Source: Desulfoscipio geothermicus DSM 3669
Lineage (GTDB): Bacteria; Bacillota; Desulfotomaculia; Desulfotomaculales; Desulfallaceae
Assembly (NCBI RefSeq): GCF_900115975.1
Contig: NZ_FOYM01000009.1
Coordinates: 1 to 64,000 of the forward strand
DNA length: 64,000 nucleotides
Reading direction: 5' to 3'
In this document: one piece after another, positions 1-7,953 of the stretch
How positions within the stretch are numbered: the first letter of the stretch is position 1
Layout: every line of letters starts with the position of its first letter
Notes under the pieces: generated by a model
The model's database searches: none
Told to the model about the DNA's origin: nothing
Seen by the model: only the letters and a program-made list of their open reading frames with translations
Program-made: the position numbers and the translations under genes

Positions 1-480
1 ATTACATTAGCATCGCGCATGGTTTACCATGCCAGAAAATATAAGTTGCGTTTTGGCTGCCACAGTCCGTGGTTTATGACTTTCAAGCGTATTGCCTTGG
101 CTTTAAACTAAACACTGGTTCTTGGCAAGATATTAATGTGTGATATAACCTTACCAAGAATATTATTTGGTTGGGCTTGTTGGTTATTGCCTAAATCCTG
201 TTTTAAGTTGAGGTGTTAAAATGGCTTAATTTTACGCAATAAAATTAATGACATACAGCAAATATTTATTGATATGTTATGGCAGTTAATTCCATTATTT
301 TGCTGCTATTATTGCTAATTATGATATTTTCACGGATTCAGGCATTCTTCTGTATCTGGTTTTAGTTTACATTAAATGGGGGTTGTGCCGCAACCACTAA
401 AGCCATAATCCCTTGTTATAACTCCGCACCCAAACGTTATAAGCGGGCTTATGGTATCGCTTTCGGTGCCAGGGCTACAA
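1..480. other. AT-rich stretch without a recognisable gene
   Basis: I see no credible coding frame with a ribosome binding site here. The base composition is clearly AT-richer than the chromosome beyond 5.6 kb. An imperfect inverted repeat (TTCTTGGCAAG near 118 and CTTACCAAGAA near 151) could form a hairpin, and GGTTGTGCCGCAACC near 378-392 is a short palindrome. The stretch probably belongs to the integrative element or its degraded cargo. Confidence 0.5.
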
Positions 481-849
481 CTACTGCCCGCTTACGGCCT
501 GCATGATAGCCCGGCGACCGGCATCCTGCAGGCCGCCGCCTTTGCCAAGTTTCCCTCCGCCATTGGATACCGGTTCTTTTGCATATGTAATTTCAACACT
601 GTAATCACGTAACTTCGTCCTCTGACGACTACGCCTCTGTCTCCGCTGGCACTTGCGTTTGTTTAACCACCCTTCCAGTCCGCCAATTTCATAAATCTCA
701 CGGTAAGTCAGCTTTAGTACACTGGCAAGAGCTCTAACCCCGGCATGACCGCGGCGTTTCATCATGTGTCTAACCATTCTTGCCCTTAACTCCGGCTTTA
801 GCCTCCAAGTCAACCTAATTTCACTGACACTGCCCAAAATATCAGTCAA
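481..849 (-). CDS. Small basic hypothetical protein (uncertain)
   Basis: An open frame on the minus strand encodes a lysine/arginine-rich protein of about 122 residues. A GGAGG site inside the longer frame sits 8 bases before a TTG at 849, which I prefer over the ATG at 864. The middle part (ALASVLKLTYREIYEIGG) could form helices like a small DNA-binding domain, and the tail is rich in basic residues and Gly-Gly-Gly. I do not recognise the family. It lies in the AT-rich element region and could be a decayed cargo gene rather than an active one. Confidence 0.3.
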   Translation of the reverse strand: MTDILGSVSEIRLTWRLKPELRARMVRHMMKRRGHAGVRALASVLKLTYREIYEIGGLEGWLNKRKCQRRQRRSRQRTKLRDYSVEITYAKEPVSNGGGKLGKGGGLQDAGRRAIMQAVSGQ

Positions 850-879
850 CCGGCATACCTCCATTCAAAGATTTAAATA

Positions 880-1568
880 CTTTTCACCGTACAGCTGCGA
901 ATTTCGGCACTAGGCGTAAGGCCCATATCCATGCCCTCTCCAAGGAGCCGGACGTATTATTCCGGCTCCGTACGACAGCGCATGAATAGTACGCTGTTTT
1001 TTTTTCACTAAACTGATTGCCTGATAACCGCAGGCGATATCCTTTGACCCTGTTCGGGGAGCTCGGCAAGCCCCGTTGCCGTCACCTTGTGAATCAATGC
1101 AGAGTTGGTGAGCTACTTAAAAGACAATAATACGGTGGGGGAGCTCTTAGCATCTACGCGCCTGGTCGTACCATTAAAGGTGGAAATGTATATAGATAGC
1201 CGCAACTATAGTGAACATTCCCAAAATAACAGCACATTACCATTTGCTTCGCCGGAGGCCTTCCGGCTCTCTTTGCCGATATCTGCCCAGCCATGAAACG
1301 ATTATAGACAATCATTCCGACATCCAAGTATAGCCTAATATGCCACACATAGACGACGGTTATCTTATATTCAGTATTAAGTTATCAAGGACCACAGTTG
1401 GTTCGCCGGCATTGCGGCTTAAGCCGGCTCCGCTGTTTAGATTTAGTTTAGGCCGTATTATTGATTATTGACGGCACGCCTTCGAGCAGTTGCCCTACCC
1501 GGAGGCCTACCGCCAAGATAGACTGATTATTTCTCCCCCCATCCCCCCGCCCCTCGTATTTCACCGAT
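880..1568. other. Non-coding or decayed stretch with hairpins
   Basis: No frame here has both a start signal and protein-like composition; the short frames around 1105-1348 lack ribosome binding sites. Two hairpins are visible: GGAGCCGG/CCGGCTCC near 943-968, and a terminator-like stem ending in a T-run near 1006. It may be the remains of cargo genes. Confidence 0.45.
976..1006 (+). terminator. Putative Rho-independent terminator
   Basis: The stem ACAGCG/CGCTGT with an 11-base loop is followed directly by a run of nine T on the plus strand. No intact gene precedes it on that strand, so it may be a relic of a lost gene. Confidence 0.4.
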
Positions 1569-1766
1569 TTAGCGGCTTGCCACGTCACCATCGGTTTCTT
1601 GCTCCTCTAACATTTTCATTATCGAAGGCAATATAATTCTTGCCAGGTCACTGTATTCTTCTTCTAAATTCCCAGGCATTAATTCCACAACTTCTCTGCT
1701 TATGGTTTCCAAATGGTCCTTTTCTCTTTTGGCAACATATTTAACCAAAGCTATCATTTGATTCAC
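1569..1766 (-). CDS. Small hypothetical protein, 65 aa
   Basis: An acidic, helical protein of 65 residues starting at an ATG, with AGGTG 7 bases upstream. The N-terminus (MNQMIALVKYVAKREKDHLE) and the centre (EEYSDLARIILPSIMKMLEE) look like two amphipathic helices. There are no Cys or metal motifs and no membrane segment. It lies upstream of and codirectional with nothing recognisable, inside the element next to the repressor genes. It could be a small element-borne regulator or an antitoxin-like protein, but nothing in the sequence decides this. Confidence 0.55.
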   Translation of the reverse strand: MNQMIALVKYVAKREKDHLETISREVVELMPGNLEEEYSDLARIILPSIMKMLEEQETDGDVASR

Positions 1767-1970
1767 CTGCCCATTGGTTAAATAATTAACCTATAAAAAT
1801 CAATACCATTTATTGGTAGGATTTTGACTATTTGCGCAGAATTTTATAAAAAATACCTTTACTATTCCTTAATGTCAGGAGATAAACTACAGCTTATGAT
1901 AGTTTTTAAAGGGCCAGGCGGTTTGTAAACTTAGATTCTCGATTTCGGCAGTGTCCCGGCCCATGTAGCT

Positions 1971-2219
1971 TTACTGGTTAACCGCCTCGGGGGTGGCGGC
2001 TTGGTCATCCAGACACAAATCGTTTCTCTGTGCTTCAAAAAAAATGTCTTCAACCGATACTCCGTAGAAATCGGAAATCTTCTTAGCTAAGAGCAGTGAC
2101 GGGGTTCTTTCCCCCCTCTCTATCATGCCGAGCATTTGTGGCGTAATACCGATTTGTTTTGCTATTTCTGGCCTGGGAACATTGTTTCGTAACGCAATTA
2201 ACTTCTCTCGCCTTTTCAA
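1971..2219 (-). CDS. XRE-family transcriptional regulator (Cro-like)
   Basis: An 82-residue Cro/C1-type helix-turn-helix protein. Residues about 3-60 form the five-helix domain; PRPEIAKQIGITPQMLGMIE is the recognition part, and FYGVSVEDIFF is the typical end of the fold. The start is TTG at 2219 behind AAGGAGG. It is transcribed divergently from a second XRE gene at 2376 across a 156-base space full of operator-like repeats, as in phage or ICE lysis/lysogeny switches. Its promoter is a perfect TTGACA-N17-TATAAT whose spacer holds one operator. It probably acts as the Cro-like partner in control of the element. Confidence 0.85.
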   Translation of the reverse strand: MKRREKLIALRNNVPRPEIAKQIGITPQMLGMIERGERTPSLLLAKKISDFYGVSVEDIFFEAQRNDLCLDDQAATPEAVNQ

Positions 2220-2242
2220 TGCCTTCCCTCCTTTTCATTATG

Positions 2243-2348
2243 GAAACGTATCGTGTCCTTTGCTTCAGATTATAAAGACACATTATGTTTCTGTCAAGTG
2301 TATTTAGAAACTTTTTGTGTCTATTATAGCAAAGAAACAGAGCGTGTC
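2243..2348. promoter_or_regulatory. Divergent control region with four GAAAC-N5-GTGTC operators
   Basis: Four copies of a 15-base quasi-palindrome GAAAC-N5-GTGTC lie at 2243-2257, 2277-2291 (inverted), 2307-2321 and 2334-2348. They sit between the two divergent XRE repressor genes, with start-to-start spacings of 34, 30 and 27 bases. The number, symmetry and location strongly suggest binding sites for one or both repressors, comparable to the multi-site operators of temperate phages. Which protein binds which site cannot be told from the sequence. Confidence 0.75.
2269..2297 (-). promoter_or_regulatory. Consensus sigma-A promoter of the minus-strand XRE gene
   Basis: On the minus strand the -35 box TTGACA (2292-2297) and the -10 box TATAAT (2269-2274) are separated by exactly 17 bases. 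The spacer contains the operator copy at 2277-2291, so bound repressor would occlude RNA polymerase. Confidence 0.8.
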
Positions 2349-2375
2349 TTATAATTTGATTATGGGGGTATGTAT

Positions 2376-2774
2376 GTGGAAAAATACTTGCTACCTCAAC
2401 GGTTAAAGAGTTTACGAGAAGACAAAGGACTTAGCCAATATAATTTAGCGAAGTCCCTGGGTTATTCACGCGGTCAAATAGCTAACTATGAACAAGGAAC
2501 AAGAAGGCCCGACCCCGATACTCTCCAGCGGCTGGCCGATTTCTTTAATGTTTCCGTGGACTACCTTCTTGGCCGTGCCAATGATCCCTCTACTCCCTCC
2601 TGGTGGCACCGCAATACGCCTCCCACCGACATCGAGCTAGAGGATTTTCTAAAGTCCGCCAACATTTATTTTGACGGCGCCCCTTTGAACGAGGAGGATA
2701 AAGAAGATATCCTTACCTATTTGAAGGTAAAGTGGGAGCGGGAAAAGAAAAAGCGAGAAAAGGGGAAGGGGTGA
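2376..2774 (+). CDS. XRE-family repressor with C-terminal extension
   Basis: A Cro/C1 helix-turn-helix regulator of about 132 residues. The N-terminal 65 residues hold the DNA-binding fold (LREDKGLSQYNLAKSLGYSR, then IANYEQGTRRPDPDTLQRLA). The remainder is an acidic linker and a lysine-rich helical tail (VKWEREKKKREKGKG). GGGGG lies 7 bases before the GTG at 2376, so I prefer that start over the ATG at 2370, which is too close. It is probably the C1-like repressor of the element and the likely target of the ImmA-type protease encoded downstream, as in ICEBs1-like immunity modules (family knowledge). Confidence 0.85.
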   Translation: MEKYLLPQRLKSLREDKGLSQYNLAKSLGYSRGQIANYEQGTRRPDPDTLQRLADFFNVSVDYLLGRANDPSTPSWWHRNTPPTDIELEDFLKSANIYFDGAPLNEEDKEDILTYLKVKWEREKKKREKGKG

Positions 2775-2780
2775 TTTTTA

Positions 2781-3152
2781 GTGGGCACTCCCAAAGAAGA
2801 GCTCCACCGCCTAATTGATAGGATTCCGGAACAAAATGTAGCAAAGGCCAAAAGGTACCTGGAAAAACTGGTAAAAAGCGTACAACCAGAAAGCGCAGCC
2901 ATACCGCGATCACATAACAAACCTTTTTATATTGATCCCACCTGTCAAAAATGCGGCACCGTCCTTGTGCTTGCAGATTTATTAGATGATCCTAATGCGC
3001 CATGGGAGACTGTCTGGCATGACGAATTCATTTGCCCCGTCTGTCGCGACTACATTTACCTGGACTGGCCTGAAAGCGAAAGAGCGGCCTTGAGTGGGGG
3101 GCAAGAGGAAGGCGTTAGCTGGGATGATCTCAAGCAAGAACTCGACCTGTAA
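2781..3152 (+). CDS. Zinc-ribbon-like hypothetical protein
   Basis: A 123-residue protein starting at GTG with GGGGTG 7 bases upstream, 6 bases after the XRE repressor stop, so the two are probably cotranscribed. The N-terminal 30 residues (EELHRLIDRIPEQNVAKAKRYLEKL) form a helix common in small element-borne proteins. The C-terminal part has CxxC (CQKC) and a second CxxC (CPVC) about 45 residues later, suggesting a bound zinc. It ends with an acidic tail. I do not recognise a named function; a role in element regulation is only inferred from position. Confidence 0.65.
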   Translation: MGTPKEELHRLIDRIPEQNVAKAKRYLEKLVKSVQPESAAIPRSHNKPFYIDPTCQKCGTVLVLADLLDDPNAPWETVWHDEFICPVCRDYIYLDWPESERAALSGGQEEGVSWDDLKQELDL

Positions 3153-3188
3153 AGTGCAGCTATTAGCCCACTTGGGCGAACATAAAAC

Positions 3189-3224
3189 AACCTGCTACAA
3201 TCAAAAGTAGCAGGTTTTAGTTTT
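3189..3224 (+). terminator. Rho-independent terminator after the repressor operon
   Basis: Stem AACCTGCTAC/GTAGCAGGTT with an 8-base loop, followed by a T-rich tail (TTAGTTTTATTTT). It sits between the zinc-ribbon gene and the ImmA-like gene. Confidence 0.8.
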
Positions 3225-3280
3225 ATTTTGATATTTTGACATTTTTCGACACTGTTTTTATGGACAAGCAGGTGATTTCT

Positions 3281-3703
3281 ATGGATTACATTAAACAATT
3301 CGTCAAACAATTAATAGAAAAACATGAAACCAACGATCCCTACCGCCTGGCCCGGGCCATAGGCATTGACATAGACGAATTCCCCTTTCGCCGGATTAAA
3401 GGTCTGATACTTGAAATAGCCGAAAATGTTACCATTGTCCTCAACTCGAACCTCCCGGAATGGCTGAAACGGATTGTATTAGCCCATGAGTTGGGCCATC
3501 GGCAGTTGTCTCCGCAGGGGATGGGATATTTCTTTATGGCAGAACATACATTTATGGAGTCTCGGGTTGAATACGAGGCTAATAAGTTTGCCGTAGAACT
3601 ACTTACTTGGGGAGAAGAACCGGAATTTAATGAATCCATGGAGCATTTTGCGGCCAGGGTCGGGCTACCAGTAGAAATGATGCGTTATAAAGTAATCAAG
3701 TAA
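3281..3703 (+). CDS. ImmA/IrrE-family metallopeptidase
   Basis: A 140-residue protease with the HExxH zinc motif in LAHELGHRQ and a downstream YEANKFAVELL helix that supplies the third ligand region, typical of ImmA/IrrE proteins. The start is ATG at 3281, with AGGTGAT 5-6 bases upstream; the longer frame from 3236 lacks a site. In ICEBs1-like elements ImmA cleaves the XRE repressor to induce excision (family knowledge). Its place between the XRE repressor and the recombinase fits that role here. Confidence 0.85.
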   Translation: MDYIKQFVKQLIEKHETNDPYRLARAIGIDIDEFPFRRIKGLILEIAENVTIVLNSNLPEWLKRIVLAHELGHRQLSPQGMGYFFMAEHTFMESRVEYEANKFAVELLTWGEEPEFNESMEHFAARVGLPVEMMRYKVIK

Positions 3704-3750
3704 TTACCTACACACCAAAATTATCGACAATATTTTATGGGGGTATAAAC

Positions 3751-5286
3751 TTGAAAGCCGTCATTTACGCACGCTACAGCAGCGACAATCAACGTGAAGA
3801 ATCCATTACCGCGCAGATCCGGGCATGTACGGAATATGCCGAAAGAAACGGACATTCGATTATCAAGATATATACCGATGAAGCTAAGTCGGCCCAGACT
3901 GACGACAGGCCGGGCTTCCTTAAAATGATGAGCGAAATTAAAGGAAACCTGGTAAAACCAGATTTTTTAATTGTTCACAAGATTGACCGTTTTGCCAGAA
4001 ACCGGTATGACTCCGCCTTTTATAAACGAGAATTACGCAAAGCCGGCGTTTTAGTTCAATCCGTACTTGAGCACCTGGATGACAGCCCGGAAAGCATAAT
4101 TCTTGAGTCTGTATTGGAGGGTATGGCTGAATATTACAGTAAAAACTTGGCCCGCGAAGTTATGAAGGGCATGAGAGAAACAGCCCTGAAGGCCAAACAT
4201 ACCGGGGGGCTCCCTCCACTGGGGTTTGATGTGGATAAAGATAAAAATTATATTATAAATGAATCTGAAGCACCTGCCGTGCGCATGATTTTTGAAATGC
4301 GTGACGCCGGCCATGGATATAACAGTATTCGGGATGCTTTACATAAGCATGGTTATAAAACCAAACTTGGAAAACCTTTTGGTAAAAACAGCCTCCATGA
4401 AATACTACGCAATAAAAAATATATTGGCACGTATGTATTCAATCGTTCGGCCAGCAAAACCCCTGACGGAAAAAGGAATAATCATTTATCAAAAAGTCCC
4501 GAAGAGGTGATTGAAATACCCAACGCCATTCCGGCCATTATTCCTGAAAATCTCTTTTGGAGGGTACAAAATAAAATGAATCAAAACAAGAAACTTAGGT
4601 CTACAGGTGGCCACAAAGCAAAAGTCGTTTATTTACTATCAGGCTTAATCTGGTGCGGTGAATGCGGCAAAAGGATGGTAGGATCATCCAGCACATATAA
4701 GACCAGGGTAACAAGAGAAACAAGGCAGCGTTATTATTACTTGTGCAACAACGCTGATCGCACAAAAACCTGTATCAATAAGAAGATTAATAAACGCACT
4801 ATTGAAGAATATGTGATAAACAAGCTTAAGCAAGGGATATTCAGTGAAGAGGCCATGACCGGGCTGGCTGAAAAATTATATACCCATTATTCAAACATAA
4901 AGAAGGAAACCGCCGGCGAAGGCGATTATCTTAAAAAGGAATTGGATAAAGTTGACCGGCAGATAAAAAATATTGTTGACGCCATTGCCGAAGGTACTGT
5001 TGTAATTCGGGCCTTCGCCGAAAAACTCAAGTCGCTGGAAAATGAAAAAACCACCCTGGAGAGCCGCTACCAGGAATGGCTTATTAAACAACAAGAACAA
5101 ATTGTTTCTAAAGAAAAAATTTTAGAGGTTTTAAATACTTATAGACAAGCACTTAACAGTGATGACCCGCTTGTTGTTAAGCAAGTCATCGAAAGGTTTG
5201 TTAAAGACGTTAAAATCAATACAGACACCATTGAAGTTAACCTAATGGTGTCTGTGCATACGACTGGTGGAGGCGGGGGGAGTTGA
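3751..5286 (+). CDS. Large serine recombinase (integrase) of the ssrA-integrated element
   Basis: A 511-residue serine site-specific recombinase. Residues 1-150 are the resolvase domain, with the catalytic serine in YARYSSDNQ and the HKIDRFARN motif. Residues 165-260 are the Recombinase domain. A zinc-ribbon follows around 305-350 (CGECGKRM...C...C), then a coiled coil (370-465). The start is TTG behind GGGGG. The C-terminus (TTGGGGGS) is encoded by the 3' end of the oppositely oriented tmRNA gene, which marks the attachment site. It probably integrates and excises the element whose control genes lie upstream. Confidence 0.93.
   Translation: MKAVIYARYSSDNQREESITAQIRACTEYAERNGHSIIKIYTDEAKSAQTDDRPGFLKMMSEIKGNLVKPDFLIVHKIDRFARNRYDSAFYKRELRKAGVLVQSVLEHLDDSPESIILESVLEGMAEYYSKNLAREVMKGMRETALKAKHTGGLPPLGFDVDKDKNYIINESEAPAVRMIFEMRDAGHGYNSIRDALHKHGYKTKLGKPFGKNSLHEILRNKKYIGTYVFNRSASKTPDGKRNNHLSKSPEEVIEIPNAIPAIIPENLFWRVQNKMNQNKKLRSTGGHKAKVVYLLSGLIWCGECGKRMVGSSSTYKTRVTRETRQRYYYLCNNADRTKTCINKKINKRTIEEYVINKLKQGIFSEEAMTGLAEKLYTHYSNIKKETAGEGDYLKKELDKVDRQIKNIVDAIAEGTVVIRAFAEKLKSLENEKTTLESRYQEWLIKQQEQIVSKEKILEVLNTYRQALNSDDPLVVKQVIERFVKDVKINTDTIEVNLMVSVHTTGGGGGS
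5221..5255. repeat. Perfect 12-bp inverted repeat next to the ssrA end
   Basis: ACAGACACCATT and AATGGTGTCTGT pair perfectly with an 11-base loop, 10 bases beyond the tmRNA 3' end and inside the recombinase coding sequence. It could be a terminator for ssrA, although the T-tract is poor, or a recombinase recognition arm near the attachment site. Confidence 0.6.
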
Positions 5287-5623
5287 ACCCACCGTCCGAA
5301 GGAAGAGCCACAAGACCTTCTACGAGCGTAGGTTGTGTTTTGAGTTTCGCCCCTCCGGCGCCCACAACCAGGCTCCGCTTAGAGCTATCTCGATGAATGT
5401 CCCCTTAAACCTCCGAGAATTGATTTAAAGGCGAGCCTGCTAAGTCGACACCCCGAGTCCCGCTCCACAGGCAAGAGCAGGTGGGATGGGCTGCTTTAAA
5501 TTAAGCAGCCAGTGCGTATTCTTCGTTGGCAGTTATAATTAACTGTCCACCGTTTAACGGGCTGATGGAACCCCGGCTCGCTTATCCTGCCACAACTTCC
5601 CCCGTCGAAACCATTTCGCCCCC
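5265..5623 (-). ncRNA. ssrA: tmRNA (transfer-messenger RNA)
   Basis: The 359-base gene begins GGGGGCGAAATGGTTTCGAC and ends with a TPsiC-like GGTTCAACTCC segment and an encoded CCA. The 5' and 3' ends pair as a 7-bp acceptor stem with a G-U at the third pair, the alanine identity element. The tag frame at 5530-5501 reads ANEEYALAA followed by TAA, ending in the usual Ala-Leu-Ala-Ala degradation signal. It rescues stalled ribosomes together with SmpB, whose gene lies immediately upstream. The 3' end serves as the insertion site of the neighbouring element and remains intact. Confidence 0.96.
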
Positions 5624-5625
5624 TT

Positions 5626-5631
5626 ATTATA
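5626..5631 (-). promoter_or_regulatory. -10 box of the ssrA promoter
   Basis: TATAAT lies 2 bases before the tmRNA 5' G-run, directly after the smpB stop codon. No good -35 box is visible at 17 bases, so ssrA may also depend on read-through from smpB. Confidence 0.5.
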
Positions 5632-5633
5632 CC

Positions 5634-6089
5634 TTACTCTCTATGCCTGTTTTTCATAGCCCGGTCCATTTCCCGCTTGGCGTCGCGGGCGGCAATGTCT
5701 TCGCGCTTGTCATATTTCTTTTTGCCCCTGGCCAGGGCCAGTTCCACCTTGACCCAGCTGTTCTTAAAATACAGTTTCAGCGGAATGAGCGAAAATCCCT
5801 TTTCCCGGGTTTGCCCCAACAGTCGCATAATTTCCCGCTTATGCATGAGCAGTTTGCGCGGGCGCTTGGGTTCGTGATTAAACCGGTTACCCTGTTCATA
5901 AGGGCTTATATGCATATTATATAAAATCAATTCGCCGTTTTCAACTCGGGCGTAACTGTCCTGCAGGTTGGCCTTGCCGGCCCGGATAGACTTTATCTCC
6001 GTTCCGGTCAGGGCGATACCCGCTTCGTAAGTTTCATCCACATGGTATTCATGGCGGGCCTTGCGGTTGGTGATAGTTCTGGCGGCCAT
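5634..6089 (-). CDS. smpB: SsrA-binding protein SmpB
   Basis: A 151-residue protein with the complete SmpB signature: [20 protein letters not shown] at the N-terminus, [15 protein letters not shown], and a lysine/arginine-rich C-terminal tail. It binds the tRNA-like part of tmRNA and brings it to stalled ribosomes (family knowledge). The start is ATG at 6089, with GAGGTGAT 4-5 bases before it; the longer frame from 6110 lacks such a site. The stop codon lies 10 bases from the 5' end of ssrA, an arrangement common in Clostridia. Confidence 0.97.
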   Translation of the reverse strand: MAARTITNRKARHEYHVDETYEAGIALTGTEIKSIRAGKANLQDSYARVENGELILYNMHISPYEQGNRFNHEPKRPRKLLMHKREIMRLLGQTREKGFSLIPLKLYFKNSWVKVELALARGKKKYDKREDIAARDAKREMDRAMKNRHRE

Positions 6090-6209
6090 CTTTATCACCT
6101 CGATAATCAAAGCCCTGCTTCCTTAAAGGAGAGGGCTTTAAGAACAACAGCAACTTTATTTACCACAGCATTAAACTATTATACCACTAACTACACATTT
6201 GTCAATGGG

Positions 6210-6761
6210 TTACAGGCCCATTTCCTTGTTGATGCCCTGCATGGCCTCCAGCCCCAACCCGAGGAACTCATCCAATTCCAGCCCCATTTCCGAGCAGGCG
6301 GCAATAATTTCCCTGTTGGCACCCCGGGCAAAGGATTTTTCTCCGAATTTTTTCTTTAAAAAATCGACATCAATAGCAGACAGCTTTTTCTCGGGTTTAA
6401 TCAAAGCTGCCGCCACTATCAAGCCGGTCAGCGGGTCAATTGAATACAACGCCTTGTCCATTAAAGTTTTTCTCGGCAGCCCGTGAGCTTCGTTATGCAC
6501 CTTGACCGCATAAACCACATCACCGGGCAGGCCCTGTTCCGCCAGTAATTCGGCCCCCTCCAAGCTGTGTCGGCCCGGGTCATCCTTAGTCCGGTCATAG
6601 TCAATATCGTGCAGTAATCCCGCCAGGCCCCATTTTTCCTCATCTTCGCCGAAATGGCGGGCCAGGCGCTGCATAACAGCCTCCACCGCCAGTGAGTGTT
6701 TAATTAAATTCTTGGTTTTCAAATGTTTTTTCAGCAGGCTGTAGGCTTCTTCCCTGTTCAT
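6210..6761 (-). CDS. HD-domain phosphohydrolase
   Basis: A 183-residue HD-superfamily protein. The first metal ligand is H22 (IKHSLAV), the HD pair is in GLLHDIDYDRT, and a further His occurs in RHSLEGAELL and KVHNEAHG. This is the layout of the stand-alone HDIG-type hydrolases that act on nucleotides or related phosphates. The start is ATG with GGGAG upstream. It forms a tight minus-strand group with the thioesterase gene (21 bases apart). Its substrate cannot be read from the sequence. Confidence 0.8.
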   Translation of the reverse strand: MNREEAYSLLKKHLKTKNLIKHSLAVEAVMQRLARHFGEDEEKWGLAGLLHDIDYDRTKDDPGRHSLEGAELLAEQGLPGDVVYAVKVHNEAHGLPRKTLMDKALYSIDPLTGLIVAAALIKPEKKLSAIDVDFLKKKFGEKSFARGANREIIAACSEMGLELDEFLGLGLEAMQGINKEMGL

Positions 6762-6782
6762 AATCTCCCTCCGTTTATCCTT

Positions 6783-7199
6783 TTAAAACTGCGCCGGGTC
6801 AATTTTCATGAACTTGGCTCTGGCTTTAGCCGCCACCTTACCATCAGGTAGTATTATTTGGCCGGCCATGTGAAAAAGTTTACCTCGCTTTTCCTCCTCA
6901 CACCATGATTCCACCCGCAGCCTGGTATGTACCGGCACTCCCAGGCTATAACGGATAGTCATTTCCACGGTCATGATGGATATATCTTTCAACCAGAGCC
7001 ACCAGGCCATGGTTTCATCAAGTATAGCGGCAATCAACCCCCCGTGCATGTAACCGTTCCAACCCTGGTGCTCTTCCCCGGCCGTAAACTCTGTGCGGCA
7101 GATGTCGCCGTCCATGGTAAACTTCAGCTTGAAACCGATGGGGTTTCTCTCACTGCAGCCAAAGCACATGTGATCGCTGCCCTTAATTCTATTTTGCAC
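6783..7199 (-). CDS. PaaI-type hotdog thioesterase
   Basis: A 138-residue single-hotdog protein. The N-terminal CFGCSERNPIGFKLKF and the core GWNGYMHGGLIAAILDETMAWW carry the HGG motif with the downstream acidic residue typical of the 4HBT/PaaI group, which hydrolyses acyl-CoA thioesters. The start is GTG at 7199 behind GGGGGGAG. The acyl substrate is not predictable. Confidence 0.82.
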   Translation of the reverse strand: MQNRIKGSDHMCFGCSERNPIGFKLKFTMDGDICRTEFTAGEEHQGWNGYMHGGLIAAILDETMAWWLWLKDISIMTVEMTIRYSLGVPVHTRLRVESWCEEEKRGKLFHMAGQIILPDGKVAAKARAKFMKIDPAQF

Positions 7200-7324
7200 T
7201 GGATCTCCCCCCGGACTCTATTTTTACATATTATAACCCATTATGGCAAGACTTGACACCCGTTGCCGGTAAGTCAAAAAAAAGCAAGCTGTGCAAATAC
7301 AGCCTGCTTAATGAAAAATTTTTA

Positions 7325-7561
7325 TTAAAAAACATTTTGCAATCCGTGTATATCATTCTGCACTGTCTGCAATAGCTTTTCATTTTTGCTGATCCGCTCT
7401 TCCAGCTCTTTGATGCGGGTATCACCGGCACCCGCACTTTGCAACCTGGCCAGTTCCTTTTTATTTTCCACGATTTCCTGTTCCAACTCGTAAGAAAAAT
7501 TTACTTTTTCATCGTATGTCATGCCCTTTTTGTAACGCTGCCCGGGATCGCTGTAATCCAA
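7325..7561 (-). CDS. Small coiled-coil hypothetical protein, 78 aa
   Basis: A 78-residue highly charged protein. Residues 18-72 (YELEQEIVENKKELARL, then IKELEERISKNEKLL) form a clear heptad coiled coil. It has no Cys, signal peptide or membrane helix. The start is TTG at 7561 with GGAGGG 7 bases upstream. It is separated by about 125 bases from the thioesterase gene and probably has its own transcript. I do not recognise the family. Confidence 0.65.
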   Translation of the reverse strand: MDYSDPGQRYKKGMTYDEKVNFSYELEQEIVENKKELARLQSAGAGDTRIKELEERISKNEKLLQTVQNDIHGLQNVF

Positions 7562-7755
7562 CTGACATCCCTCCGGTTACTAATATTTAAATACATTTTT
7601 CCCGCAATTTACAGAAATATGCGCATGTACCCGCCAATCAGAAACGCTAATTTTCAAACGCCATTTTATAAAGCCGGGCGGTGGCGTTCAGAATCAAGGC
7701 AGGTTATAATTAATCTAACATTGCAAGTATTACGGTAATCCGGGAGGGAAATTGA

Positions 7756-7935
7756 TTGGATAATTTACAATTAATAGTGGCAGTGGTTGCTTTTATCTTT
7801 GCCGCCAGCCTTATTCCCATGAGCAAAGCGAAAGTCCGGGGCAAGGGGGTGCGCGTTTGGCGCTTGATCACCCTGGCTCTATTGGTAATCGCCGCCGCGC
7901 TGACCATGTTCGCACCGGTAATTAACGGGAAATAA
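7756..7935 (+). CDS. Two-helix membrane microprotein, 59 aa
   Basis: A 59-residue frame begins at TTG 7756 with GGGAGGG 7 bases before it. It reads MDNLQLIVAVVAFIFAASL as a first membrane helix, a basic turn (SKAKVRGKGVRVWR), then LITLALLVIAAALTMFAPVI as a second helix and a short polar end. The two hydrophobic segments around a positively charged loop predict a hairpin membrane protein with both ends outside. It is one of few plus-strand genes here and faces hppA convergently. The function is unknown. Confidence 0.65.
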   Translation: MDNLQLIVAVVAFIFAASLIPMSKAKVRGKGVRVWRLITLALLVIAAALTMFAPVINGK

Positions 7936-7953
7936 TCGTATTATTTTAATAAT

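Noticed and set aside
1105-1348. Overlapping 63- and 64-codon frames on both strands
   Set aside because: No ribosome sites and no protein-like composition; probably decayed DNA.
5265-5330. tRNA gene in the recombinase 3' region
   Set aside because: The T-arm and CCA end belong to the tRNA-like domain of tmRNA, whose 5' half lies 290 bases away.
6210-6761. HD protein as a missing KomA-like deaminase
   Set aside because: It has HD phosphohydrolase motifs and no adenosine deaminase signature, and is 44 kb from the HAM1-SIR2 pair.
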